Positions 9,664 to 21,535 are shown, counted from the stretch's first letter. The stretch: DNA of 64,000 nt from Tricholoma matsutake (GCA_026075535.2 AP026544.2:6634001-6698000), one strand, 5' to 3'. Made by a program: numbers and translations. Notes: generated by a model not told the origin, from the sequence alone.

Positions 9664-11028
9664 TAGTGTTTGAAAGTCCAGTCCAGTCCAGTTTTTTGCC
9701 CACCTTGGGGTGCAACCGTGAACCGGACCAGTTCATGTATTTCAAAATATATATGTAACCACAGACTGGACTGGTATAGACCGGTCTGTGTCAGTTGCCT
9801 TACAGTTGCTGGACCGGTTGCCACCAGTCCAGAACTAGACTGGTCCAGACCGGTTCAGGACCGGTCAGGACTACATATGTAATAGGAACCGTAAAATAAA
9901 CTACACTACCCTTCACAGGCAGGGGCCTGTGAACAAGTATATATGTAGTGAAATAAAGGTTGTGGGCCTCTCTTCTCTTTGGAACATTCAAACACTATGC
10001 GAATAGTGTCAGACCAAGTATAAGATCATGTAAAACAATTGACAACTCACCTAGATAGCTGGTCCCCATCCCATTCCCCCATTGCAACAAGATATGTACA
10101 TTGCAGAAGAACGGCTGAACGCTAGCCTCTCGTCTCTTCGGGACCTTCAAACGCCATAGTAATAGTGTCAGATCAAGTATAGGATCATGTAAAACGATTG
10201 AGAACTCACCTAGATAGATGGTCCCCATCCCATTCCCGCATTACAACAAGATATGAGCATAGCGGAAGAGCGGGTGAGCGCTAGCCTCTCGTCTCTTCGG
10301 GACCTTTAAATGCCATTGTAACAGTGTCAGATCAAGTATAGGATCATGTAAAACGATTGAGAACTCACCTAGATAGATGGTCCCCATCCCATTCCCCAAT
10401 CACAACAAGATATGGACATCGCAAAAGAACGGCTAAACGCTAGCCTCTCGTCTGTTCGGGACCTTTAAGCGACATTGGTCTAGTGTCAGAACGAGTATAG
10501 GATCATGAAAAATGACTGAGAATTTACCGAGATCTATGCTTATCTCTGTCAAAATGGTATTTGAAAAGGCTGATCTTGTACAGGCATGACTAGATGAGCC
10601 TATCTCAGTGAATGTTGCCGGTGAAGTGACATCAGGGTGGGTTAAACAGAGAGATAACACCAGATGACAAGCTTAGAATTCCACATTGCAAATGTGTAAG
10701 AGGTGGGTTGGGTCACTGTGTGCATGCAAAGGCCTACATTGTGAATTGTAATTAATGGATCAGCCCATCAAAGACCGACCGCAACCTAATATACATAGTG
10801 TGTATCATATATTCAGACCTTGCAAGCTTGATGCAACTGAAGTCTGGTCCACAACCGGTTGCAGTTGGTCTTTGGGCGGTCCATTGAGATATTCTACCAT
10901 TGATGAACCGTGAACCGGACTTATGAAAATGTCAGGGCAACCGCAACCGACGGTCCAGTTGCCATCAGTCTGGTTCAGTTCGGTCCACGGTCTTTTTTCG
11001 GTCCAATAGACTGGACTTTCAAACACTA
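9664..11028. mobile_element. hAT-type non-autonomous element 1
   Basis: 1365 bp with inverted ends TAGTGTTTGAAAGTCC and GGACTTTCAAACACTA, which fit the hAT terminal rule YARNG, and an 8-bp target duplication CTTCTGAG (9656-9663) / CTTCCGAG (11029-11036) with one difference. Subterminal DNA is rich in GGTCCGG/CCAGTCC motifs in both orientations. No transposase domain is visible; the interior is mainly a 159-bp tandem array. The same terminal pattern occurs at 21545-22976 and 57705-57905. Confidence 0.9.
9930..10550 (-). repeat. 159-bp tandem array with splice-like junctions
   Basis: About 3.7 units with identical landmarks (GCCTCTCGTCT...) at 9967, 10125, 10284 and 10443, spacing 158-159 bp. 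On the minus strand each unit reads as a 94-nt segment followed by a 65-nt stretch bounded by GTGAGTTCTC and a TTTRAAG acceptor-like end, with CTGAC inside. 159 bp is exactly 53 codons, and one minus frame stays open over much of the array, repeating a K-V-P-K-R-R-E-A-S motif, with TAA/TAG interruptions. Whether this is a repeated exon-intron, a repeated peptide or noncoding RNA cannot be told from sequence alone. Confidence 0.8.
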
Positions 11029-14000
11029 CTTCCGAGCGCTTTTTTATCGACATCAAGAAGGGTCCTGATGTCAATTGGACGACACTCAAGGACCGTCATC
11101 AGAAAGAAGGACCTGTTCGTCAGGTTCAGTTACTACAGCAGGCACTTTCTATTCAGTGCACAAAGGACATTCTGCTCCCTGAAATGGCAGAGAAGATTTG
11201 CAATCTTATAGAACGAGCTTTTGCCATGGGAGACATCAAAGCCAATCTCCTATGTTGTATCGCACTCCTTAATTCCCTTAGCAACAACTTTCCTCACGCA
11301 CGTTCGATCATATCCCGCAATATTGCCGCTTCGACCGCCACTTCCTCATACGGGTCCAAGGACATTCGTTTATTCCTGGAGAATGAACAGTCCTTACTCG
11401 AGAACAATCAGCGCAACGACTCCCGTTCTCCCGTCGCTCTCACTGCTCATGCAAAACCTTCCAAATCATCCAATGTACCTACTTGTGGGAGCCCGGTTTG
11501 TAAAAGAACTGGACATACAACGGAGTATTGTATTAAGCCTGGAGGAGGTATGGCTGGGAAGACTATTGAGGAATCTAAGGCAGCTCGTAAGTTAGCACTT
11601 GAGAAAAAGACACCAGGATCGAAGATTCCGATCATGGTAAAGGACGTCAATGGGCATGCATTTACGGTCATGGTTGATTCCGAAGCTGACATACCCACCC
11701 CACCTCGCTCAGAATTTGCTGGCCTTGCCAGTGATCCCATTCCCACTGCCACTATTGACGAAGTGGAATATGACGGTTGGGTTGTCATTGAGGAGGAGGC
11801 AACTACTACCATAGATTGGAGTCAACACACTTCCACACCTGCTGACAACACGTTCACTGCTGAACCACTTAACCAAACCCACCGCACCCAACTATCCTTA
11901 GATGACTACCCGTTCATTGTCGACTTGGGTGCAACCATGCATATTTCACCCGATCGAAGTGATTTCCTCACCCTTCATCCAACTCCACCCCGATCTGTCA
12001 GAGGCGTTGGAGGGACTTCAATTGCTGCCATTGGCATCGGTGATGTCAAACTTCAGATAGCCTGAGGCGCATCAATCATTTTACATAATGTGCTATACAT
12101 ACCACATTTGGCAGTCTGCCTCGTCTCTGTAGATATACTGGCTGACGACTCCAACACCATAACACATTTCAACAACTCAGAATGTTGGATCACTGATAAG
12201 TCCACGGGTGCGCTTATCACACGTGGATCCCACCTTTCCAAGAAACTTTACTCCTTAAATCTTCGCTCTGCCACTGCTGATCATGCATTCACTGTACACA
12301 AGTCTCCCACCTTAGAGACATGGCACCGTCGCCTCGGCCATGCAAATTACCAATCACTCTGGGATATGGCAAAGAAGGGGATGCTCACAGGTGCGCCCGT
12401 CGTCTCCACTCTCAAACCGCCCAAATGTGAATCATGTGTTCTGGGTAAACAGACAAAAACACCAGTACCAAAGAAGCATGAAGAGGGGCCTGGGCATAGA
12501 GCGACAAGGAAGCTGGAGAAAGTTTGGGTGGATCTATCAGGGCCACATGCTGTACAATCACGTACTGGGAATTCATACATTATGGATATTGTTGATGACT
12601 ATACCTCATTTCCTTGGTCGATACTGCTTCATAACAAAGACGATTCATTTTCGGAACTAAAGGCCTGGGAACTTGCCTGAGAAGCTGAGACTGGACTCAA
12701 GGTTGGGACATATATCACTGATAACGGCGAATTAAAATCGCATGAAATGGAAGCTTGGTTGAAGACCCGGGGGACTGATCATCGATTCACCGCCCCCCAC
12801 ACTTCAGCGCATATTGGCCGTGTTGAACACATGCATCGAACACTTATGGCAAAAGCATGCACAATGCGAATTTATGCACATTTACCACCTTACCTCTGGG
12901 ACGAATTTTACCTCACAGCTTCCCACCTACATGCCAAAACCACTACCCGTTCCCTCAAGGGTTGTACCCCTTGGGAACTATGGTTTGAGAGAAAACCTGA
13001 CTACTCATACCTCCGTGAAATCAGGTGTCGTGCTTTCGTACTCATTCCCAAGAAGGATAATCCAAAAATATTCAAACGTTCAATTGAATGTGTATTAATC
13101 GGGTATGATCCAAAATCCAAATCTTATCGATGTTATAACTGTGCTACGCAGAAAATTCACAGTTCTTACCACATGAGGTTCCTTGAAAGTCACGATGGCC
13201 ATATACCCCTCGCACCCACCAACTCCAGGAATGACAAAACAGTCGACCACACTGCAGGGGACGAACAGACCCTCAGGCCCTTGTCACCAATGATGACAAT
13301 GACAACATACCCTTAACCAAACAACTTCTGCCCAACCAAAATAACCATGTCATGGTCGACCCACCTGCTCCCAAACCACCACGCTGCTCATCACGCATAC
13401 CCATCCCCACCGAGAAACATTCAAGTGGAGGACCAGACATTACAAGAACTGCAGCAGCTGTTCAAGAATTGAGGGAGAGTGCCACCTGGATCAAGGAAGC
13501 ACGACGGGAATGGTGAGCAGCCACTGTAGCTGCACGCATGGACCCTGACCACACACCAGATCCAATGATCGATCATGATCGTGACATCATCACAGAACTA
13601 CTCAACAACCTTGACCTTGGTGATCAGGCGCATCAATTCCATGCCTTGATCTCGGAGATGGTAGATTTTGATCCTGAATCACTGGAATTTGAGGATGATC
13701 CTAAAACATGGGAGGAGGCTAGAAGTTCTGTTGATGCTGAGAGATGGAGAGAGGGTTATATAGAAGAGTTGAAATTGCTGAAAGACATGGGTGTTTACAA
13801 ACTCATCCCCCAGGACAATGTACCGCAAGGGAAGCAAATCTGAAAAGGGAAACCAGTTTTCCACATCAAGTGGGACGAGACTGGGAAAGCTGTTAGGTGG
13901 AAAGTACATCTTGTTTTCAAGGGTTTTGAACAGATCTATGGAAAGGACTACACCAAGACCACCTCACTGACAGCACACATGGAATCATGGCAAATACTTT

Positions 14001-15289
14001 TACACCTGGCAGCCTCTCTCGGTTGGGACGCACAACAAATCAACATTAAAACTGCATTCCTCTATGGACTACTACCAGATGACAAAGTGCAATACATGCA
14101 ACAACCAGCAGGTTTTGAGGAGTCTGGGAAGGAAGATTGGGTGTGGCAATTACAACACGGATTGTATGGTATGAAGCAGAGCGGGTGTATATGGAACCAA
14201 ATGCTCAATGCTCAGATGATCAAATGGGGTTTCACTCGCCTATCTTGCGAGTCCTGCATTTATTACCGCAAATCTGACTCAGGAATTATTATTGCAGCTG
14301 TCCATGTTGATGATTACCTGTCGATCGCTGACACAAAGGATGAAAATGAGTGTTTCAAGACCCAAATGAAGAAAGTATGGACTATTTTGGAACTGGGCAC
14401 TGCACGCTTTATTGTCGGAATCGCTGTCACCTGGGACAGGGCTACTCAAACTGTCACGCTCTCACAGACCGCCTTGATCGATAAAATCATTGACCAGTTT
14501 GGACAGAAAGATGCCCACCCGGTATCAGCACCCCTTGAACCCAGTTCCAAATTATGCCGAACAAATCGACAAGCCATGTCCACTGAGGACCAACTCCAAC
14601 TCAGTAAACTTCCATACCGGTTGCCTACTCTATTTGGCCATATCTACATGCCCCAACATTTCATATGCGGTTCAACAACTATCACAATATCTTGATTGTT
14701 ATTCCTTCGAACACTGGGCAGCGGCAATTAGATTGGTGCGTTACCTCAAAGGCACTAAGGATTTCAAACTCTACCTTGGTGGAGATAATCCCATTGCTCT
14801 CCAGGCCTTTAGCGACTCTGATTGGGCAAATTGTCTTGACACACATCGTAGTGTTGGTGGTTATGTATGCTCACTCGGCTCCGGAGCCATTTCTTGGATG
14901 GCACGGAAGCAGAAAGTTGTGGCAACTTCATCTTGCAAAGCCGAATATGTTGCAGCGTTCAAAACAGCTAAAGAATGCATTTGGCTGCATACCCTACTCC
15001 ATTCCATCAACTACCAACAATATTCCCCAACAATTGTTTATTGTGACAACTCTGTGACTAAATCCCTATCCGAAGACCCCCTTCTCCACTGCCACGTCAA
15101 ACACGTTGATATAAAATACCATTTCCTCCGTGAGTGCATACAATCAAATGACTTACAACTCACCTATGTTAACACCTGCAAAAACATTGCGGACATGTTC
15201 ACAAAGGCACTGGATGTCAAACAATTCACTTACCTCAGGAGCTTTCTCGGTCTTCACTAACACAATTCCATGCGAGGAGGAGTATTCAC

Positions 15290-15301
15290 GGTGAGGAGGA
15301 G
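15290..15301 (+). promoter_or_regulatory. copia polypurine tract
   Basis: GGTGAGGAGGAG lies directly before the 3' LTR. A second GAGGAGGAG copy lies 20 bp upstream (about 15273-15282). Confidence 0.75.
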
Positions 15302-15630
15302 TGTTGAGAATCACACCGTGAGTGCACACTTTGATGCGTGTGCTATATTTGGCACGTCCCTTTGAGGCATGTGTTTGTATGCATGCCGCCGATCCCTTTA
15401 TACCTCGTCCTTTCTTTATTCCATGACACTTATATATACAGTATACAGTTACCCAACCACCTCAGTCACTTATACAGAGACTGAGGTGAGTACCGTCATA
15501 CTTAGATGCGAGTCTTTACTTACTGTACCAATAGTTTGATCTTGTTTACATTAGGTACAGTATACACGAATAGAGTCACTTATACAGAGACTGAGTTTGA
15601 TCTTGTTTACACTAGGATTGACTTGCTACA
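15302..15630 (+). repeat. 3' LTR of the copia element
   Basis: 329-bp partner of 8854-9182, followed by the CAACC duplication. Confidence 0.95.
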
Positions 15631-15635
15631 CAACC

Positions 15636-16626
15636 TCCCATGGGGGAAAACCCTGACCCAGGGGATAGGTTCATAGATGTCTTTTACAACCTCTCAGAAA
15701 GTATCCACACCCTTTGTCAAAATAACACACCCAAGACCAAGAAAATCAAAGTTCACGACCCTGACACTTTTGATGGCGCCAATCCGAAGAAACTTAGAGA
15801 CTTCCTAGTCTCCTGCAATCTTCATTTCCACGACCATCCGCACGTATTTTCCTCTGATGAGAAAAAGATCATATTTATCCTCTCTTATCTTAAAGGATCA
15901 GCTCTCAGTTGGTTTGAGCCTGGTCTTAATGACCCAACAGATTCTGCACACTGGATGTGGGACTACGAAGCTTTCCTTGCTGAGCTGGAAAGTAACTTCA
16001 GCCCGCACGACCCAGTTGGAGATGCAGAAAAAGCTCTCTCGGACTTGACAATGAAGAAAGGTGGTCATATCACGAAATATAATGTTGACTTCTGAGAATT
16101 AGCTTCTAGGGTCAATTGGAATGAAGCAGCCCTTCATGACTGCTATTTCCACGGTCTTCCACTATGGCTTTGCATAGAAGTTCTCCGGGGTGGTAAATCC
16201 AATACTCTTGCAGAACTGCACTTGAAAGTGCAGGACAGCGACGACATCTACTGGATGCAAGAAGATGAATCCCATTTTGAAACAAAGAATTCCAGTAACG
16301 TCACTAACTCTAGCCAGAAGGACTCTTCCAAAAGTCCTTCCCCGTCGACAAACCAAGCTTCTTCAAACTCCGCCCACGGTAACACCTCCAACCAGCAGTC
16401 TTCTGCGACAAAGAACACTCCCCAGGACAAGCCCAAGTCGTCCATCTCTGATAAGTTGGGGAAGAATGGCAAGCTCACTGGGGAGGAACGAGAATGTCGC
16501 ATGAGAGAACGACTTTGTCTCTACTGCGGTGAGGAAGGGCATGTAGCAGGAAACTGCCCAAAATCCAAAGCCACAAAAGCCCATGCATCCATTGTCGTTC
16601 CCGACACTATGGACTTGGAAAAATAG
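15636..16626 (+). pseudogene. gag: gypsy B copy 1 gag, C-terminal part
   Basis: Continuation of 8471-8853 in the frame expected after copia excision. It carries the gypsy gag capsid region (W-F-E-P-G-L near 15912, E-L-E-S-N-F near 15985). A TGA at 16093-16095 replaces the Trp codon TGG seen in copy 2. Further on are a Ser/Asn-rich linker and a CCHC zinc knuckle (C-L-Y-C-G-E-E-G-H-V-A-G-N-C, about 16518-16560). The natural stop TAG is at 16624-16626, directly after GGAAAAA, where the -1 pol frame begins. Confidence 0.93.
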
Positions 16627-19600
16627 TCCACAACCCTCAGGAAACAGCCATTGGGGCTGGGGGTTGCATTGACCTTACCCATTTGGCTGCCTACATTCAT
16701 CTTAACATGTCTGCTCTTTCTGACCCTGACTCCTTAACCATTCTTTTAACCTTTCCCAACTCTTCCACCCCTTTCCGAACCCTTATCAACTCTGGCTCCT
16801 CCCACTGCTTCCTTGACTCCTCTTTCATGTTGGATAACCAACTCAGCATGGAAACCATTAACCCGATCGGTTTACAACTCTTTGATGGATTTTGCAACTC
16901 CACCATAACTCAGGTCATCAAACTTCTGGTCACCTTCCCTGCCAGTGAAGTGTTCAATTTGTCATTCTATGTAACCTCGCTCGACTCTTCCTGTTCCGCT
17001 GTACTGGCTGAAGCAATACAATCCATTGATTGACTGGTCTTCAAGCCAACTTGCTTTCCACTCTGCAGATCATAGAGGTCCAGCACCCCTGATGTCACCT
17101 TTGCCCCCAAACCTTCCAGTAGAAATCCTCGACTCCTCTGCACTTTCTGAACCCACCATTCCTCCTAAGTTTACACCTCCCAACATCTCTTTCATCAATG
17201 CTGCCCCTTATGTGCATGCTAGCAAACTTCCTGGGGCAGTAGCTTTTCAGATGACCTTTGCTCCAGAAGGGTTATCCGCCCGCTCTGCCCAATCCGCTAA
17301 CTCATCCGACCTTTCCGATATTCTGCCCGAGTATCACAAATTCACTGATGTCTTTAATAAGACTAAAGTTGATACCCTTCCTCCGCATCAGTCTTACGAC
17401 CTCAAGATAGAGACAGAAGACAACACTCCTCTGCCTCTGGGCCACATGTATTCTCTCTCCCCCTCTGAATTAGAAGCCTTACGAGTCTTTATTGACGAAA
17501 ACATCTGCTCAGGTTTCATCTGCCCGTCCAAGTCCCCGCATGGCGCCCTGATTCTCTTTGTCAAGAAGAAGGATGGTAGTCTCTGACTTTGTGTCGACTA
17601 CTGAGGACTTAACCATCTTATGAAGAAGGAACACTATCCACTTCCTCTCATTTCCAACCTCCTTGACTCCCCCCAAAAAGCCCACTTGTTCACCAAGATA
17701 GACTTGCGGCATGCTTATCACCTAGTCTGCATCACTGATGGTGATGAGTGGAAAACCACTTTCCACACCTGCTACGGATCCTTCAAGTGGTTGGTGGTTC
17801 TATTTGGACTCACTAATGCACCCGCAGCTTTCCAGCGGTTTATGAACGACATCTTCAGCGACATGCTGGATGTTTGTGTCATTGTGTACCTCGATGACAT
17901 CCTGATCTATTCAGATGACAAGTCCCAGCATGGGGCTTACATTAAAGAAGTCCTCCGCTGTCTCCGGAAAAATGGACTTTATGCCTCTCCACAGAAATGT
18001 GAGTTCCACAAAGACACCGTTGAATATTTAGGTTTCATCCTTTCACCAGATGGACTGCGGATGTCCGAGGATAAAGTCAAAACCATGCTCAACTGGCCTG
18101 AGCCTAGGAAAGTTAAGGATATACAATCCTTCTTAGGCTTTTGCAACTTTTACCGCCGCTTCATTAATGGCTATTCAGACATTGTCATTCCACTCACCCG
18201 CTTGACGTGGAAATCCGCACCCTGGGACTTCAACAAGAAGTGCCACGATGCTTTTGAAAAGCTCAAACAAGAATTGACTCATGCCCCCGTCTTAACTCAA
18301 TGGGTACCCAACTCACAGATGGTACTCAAAACTGACGCTTCTGACTATGCCCTAGCGGCTATCCTTTCGGTTTACACTACAGATGGAGAAATCCATCCAG
18401 TCACTTTTCATTCCTGCTCCTTTAATCCCGCTGAACTAAATTACGACACCCATGATAAGGAACTCTTGGCCATTTTCGAAGCCTTCAAACACTGGCAGCA
18501 GTATTTTGAGGGTTCCGCAAACCCAGTTGATGTGGTCACTGACCACAAAAATCTTGAGTACTTCAGCACTACTAAGTTGCTCACCCACCGCCAGGCCCAT
18601 TGGTCTGAATACCTTTCCCAGTTCAATCTCGTCATCCGCTTCCGCCCCGGAAAATTAGGGGCCAAGCCAGACGCACTCACTAGACATTGGGACATCTACT
18701 GCAAAGGGGGAAATAGCGACTTCACCTCCATAAACCCAACCAACTTCTGACCTGTATTCACACAGGAACAGCTCACCTCTTCCCTTTGTGCCACCTATTT
18801 CGCCACACCCATCCTTCGACAAGCAGTAATCATGGATGTTGAGAAACTTCACAACGACATCCGCACCTCTCTACCCCTTGACCCCTTATCATCTGCACAT
18901 CTTCTGACACCTGTCAACCCCAACTGGACCATAGACGAGGCAGGTCTTCTCTGCCACTTTGACTGGATTTATGTTCCAGACGTTGTGGATCTTCGCCTCA
19001 AGGTCCTTCAATACAAACACAATCATATCCTCTCTGGCCACTTCAGACAAAACAAAACCCAGCAGCTTGTCCGCCAGGAATATGTCTGGCCAAACCTCTG
19101 CACCTTTGTGCAGGAATTCTGCAAATCCTGTACCACTTGAAAATGATCCAAATTGCCTCGACACAAGCCCTGTGGGTTCCTAAAGCAACTTCTGGTTCCG
19201 GAATGACCTTGGAACTCCATCTCCATGGATTTCATTGAGCAACTACCCGACTCCAATGGTCACACCGCTATCCTGGTCATTGTTGACCACCTCACCAAAC
19301 AAGGCATCTTCATCCCAACTGTCATCAAAATCACAGCCCAAGAATTAGCCAACCTGTTCATCCTCCATGTCTTCTCCAAGCATGGTGTCCTGTCGCATGT
19401 CACTTGTGACTGGGGATCCGAGTTCATCTCCCATTTCTTCCGCTCCCTCGGAAAAGCGCTTGACATGCATATCCACTTTACTTCTGGTTATCACCTGCAA
19501 GGTGATGGTCAGATGGAACGACTTAATCAGACCTTGGAGCAGTACCTCCGGATCTTCTGCAACTATCAGCAGGATGACTGGTCTCACCTCTTACCCTTGG

Positions 19601-20301
19601 GTGAATTTGCCTACAACAATGCTCCCTCCACCTCTACAGGCATATCCCCTTTCTTTGCCAACAAAGGCTATCACTCGAACATTTCTGTCTTTCCCGAGCA
19701 CGACTTAGCCTCACAGTGCACCCATGAGTTCATTGTTGACTTAGACAACCTTCATCAAGAACTTCGGAAACAGCTTGTGGCCGCTCAAGAGTGTTATCAA
19801 GGCCCTGCGGATAAACATCGGGCACCCAGACCTGACTTCAATATTGGTGACTCTGCCTACATCACTGCGGAAAATATCTGCACCACTTGTCCTTCCAAGA
19901 AACTTTCTGAAAAGAACCATGGCCCCTTCGAAATCATCGCCTGCCCAGGCACTCACTCAGTCACCCTGTGGCTCCCGTATCACATGTGGGCCATCCACCC
20001 TGTTTTCCATGTCTCTCAACTAGAGAAGCACTCCCTGAACACAATTCCAAATTGAGTACAACCTCCCCCTCCTCCGATCACCATCAACGACGAGCTCAAA
20101 TACGAGATCGCTGAAGTCCTCAACTCCAAGGTCGACAACCGATGTCACTGCAAAATTCTCTACCTTGTCTGATGGGAAGGTTACCAGGGAACTGATGAAG
20201 AGACTTCCTGGCTACCTGTTACGGAACTTGACCACGCCCAAGAACTCCTTGCAGATTTTCACACTCGCTACCCGCAAAAACCTGGCCCATTGTCCACTTA
20301 A
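16617..20301 (+). pseudogene. pol: gypsy B copy 1 pol with chromodomain, decayed
   Basis: Pol lies in the -1 frame relative to gag, in both copies of the family, with GGAAAAATAG at the gag stop as candidate slip site. The protease-like motif is N-S-G-S-S near 16785, where the catalytic Asp is expected. A one-base frameshift is inferred near 17020, after which one frame runs to 20301 with TGA stops at 17584, 17602, 18748, 19138, 20053, 20170 and others near 19140-19200. RT has Y-L-D-D near 17887. RNase H has D-A-S-D near 18334 and T-D-H-K near 18540. Integrase has D-F-I-E-Q, C-D-W-G-S-E-F and M-E-R-L-N-Q, so its triad is intact. The chromodomain is at about 20095-20265 (Y-E-I-A-E-V-L, then W-E-G-Y, E-T-S-W). 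Confidence 0.93.
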
Positions 20302-20391
20302 CATATTCACCTTACTCATTAATGCAGTCAAGGCTCAGAACAAATTTTATTATGAAACAAAAACAAAGTAAAAGAAAATTTCCACTGGGTT

Positions 20392-21400
20392 CTACACCTC
20401 CACCTCCACTTCCCCCTCACTGTCTTTGTCACCCTCTCCCCTAACTTTGCCCTCTTCTCTGCCCTCATCCTTCTCTCCACCCTCCTCATCTCCACTCTCA
20501 CTCTCCTCCCCATCATCCACCCACCTTTTCTCCAGATATCTCTGGAAGGCCGCCCAGTCATCTCCAGACTTGCAGATCCCACGTCTTTCCCGCTGGGACT
20601 CTCACACCGCCTGCTCCACTTCTTTGTCGCCCTCATCGCTCTCCTCCCCGGCGCTTTCATCCTCCACCCACTCTGGGTCCAAAGCATCCCAGATCTCCCC
20701 CATCAACTCCCACACTGCAGTAGCCACCTCAGCAAACCCCTTCCTTATCAACTTCATCATCATCTGCATTACTTCCAGGTTTTCCCTGCTAATCCCCATC
20801 ACCCCTGTTGTTCCTGCTGTGGTTCCCACCATTTTTGCTGCAGGGGCCTCCTGCCCCTCCCACACTACTTCCTCGCACTTATGTTTGACATGTGTGCAGT
20901 TATTGCACACACGCCCCTTCATGCCCATCTTGAAGCAAGCAATTTTTTGATACTTGCATCTAGGCCATTTGTCAGTAAAGGATACGGAAAAAGAAAATAA
21001 AGACACACCTTTTGCAGGGCAAAGCCGCCTGCACCTGCACTGGACCCTCTGACTCCTCCAACCCTACTCGCGCCTTTGACTTGGCGACTTGTTTTTTCTT
21101 TGGGGACTTGCTCCCCTCGGCCTCATCCTCCAAACCCATGGCCGCAGCCGCCCGCTTCTTCTCCACTCATCTTGCGGCCGATGCCTCCTTTTTCCGCGCC
21201 TCTGCCTGGTGCGCCTCCTCCACCTTTGCAGCCTCCTCTGCTGCCTTTTGTGCCTCCAGCGCCCAGTGTTCCTCCCTCGCCACTTCCTCCAGCTCCTTCA
21301 TCTCCTTTTCCATCTGCTCCCTCAGTGCCTGCTCCCTCTGTTTGTGTTGGGCCTTCATCGCAGCCATTTTGATCTGCACGGAGACTGCTGGGGGGGACAT
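20392..21400 (-). pseudogene. antisense accessory gene of gypsy B: coiled coil plus Zn2Cys6-like motif
   Basis: Lies on the strand opposite to the element, between pol and the 3' LTR. Reading from ATG 21398-21400, exon 1 (21400-21009) encodes a strongly charged Glu/Lys/Gln/Ala helix (likely coiled coil) and a basic K-S-P-K-K-K-Q patch. A 49-nt intron (21008-20960, GTGTGT donor, TTACTGAC branch-like, CCTAG acceptor) joins C-K-R to C-K-Y in frame. Exon 2 completes a C-x2-C-x6-C-x9-C-x2-C-x6-C motif, which fits the spacing of fungal Zn(II)2Cys6 clusters. A second helical stretch and a Glu/Asp/Gly-rich acidic tail follow, ending in TAG at 20392-20394, about 319 codons. TGA stops at 21167-21169 and 20602-20604 break it. 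A DNA- or RNA-binding regulatory role is a guess from the motif. Copy 2 of the element lacks this segment. Confidence 0.72.
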
Positions 21401-21521
21401 TTCTGATAGGTGATGGGAGTAGGAAACAACATGAAAATTTTTCAACCAATTGCCGCATTCAGAAATTCAACCAACTTCCTCATTTGGACTCAAACCCTCA
21501 CGTGCCTCGTAGGCTCAGCAC

Positions 21522-21535
21522 TAAGGGGGAAATAC
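21522..21535 (+). promoter_or_regulatory. polypurine tract of gypsy B copy 1
   Basis: AAGGGGGAAATAC directly precedes the 3' LTR start (TGTCAAGAA at 21536). The same sequence stands next to the 3' LTR of copy 2 (reverse complement near 44980-44992). Confidence 0.8.

Larger units (their letters stand above)
9400..15260 (+). pseudogene. gag-pol: copia Gag-Pol polyprotein, decayed
   Basis: ATG at 9400. The gag frame is broken by the 9664-11028 insertion, and removing the insertion and its 8-bp duplication restores the same frame. Protease motif is D-L-G-A-T near 11921 where D-S-G-A-T is expected. The GAG-pre-integrase H-x-x-x-H-x-C-x2-C zone is at about 12320-12440. Integrase has Asp in W-V-D-L-S-G-P (about 12530), Asp in T-D-N-G (about 12720) and Glu in R-V-E-H (about 12825). 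TGA stops interrupt it at 12063, 12678, 13511 and 13841. One-base frameshifts are inferred near 13277 and 14620. RT has N-I-K-T-A-F-L in place of D-V-K-T-A-F-L (catalytic Asp lost) and H-V-D-D near 14307. RNase H reads well to the stop at 15258-15260 (A-D-M-F-T-K-A-L near 15190). Confidence 0.93.
8854..15630 (+). mobile_element. Ty1/copia element inserted in gypsy B gag
   Basis: 329-bp LTRs at 8854-9182 and 15302-15630 (about ten differences, nearly all transitions), ends TGTTGAG and GCTACA/TCTACA, with perfect target duplications CAACC at 8849-8853 and 15631-15635. The internal region encodes gag, protease, integrase, RT and RNase H in copia order, all decayed. A hAT-type element is inserted in gag (9664-11028). 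Confidence 0.95.

Noticed and set aside
16093..17604. TGA read as Trp (altered code) to rescue the frames
   Set aside because: Some in-frame TGAs stand for Trp but others clearly stand for Arg (CGA in the sister copy), and intact pol A uses TGG and a normal code. Mutation explains all of them.
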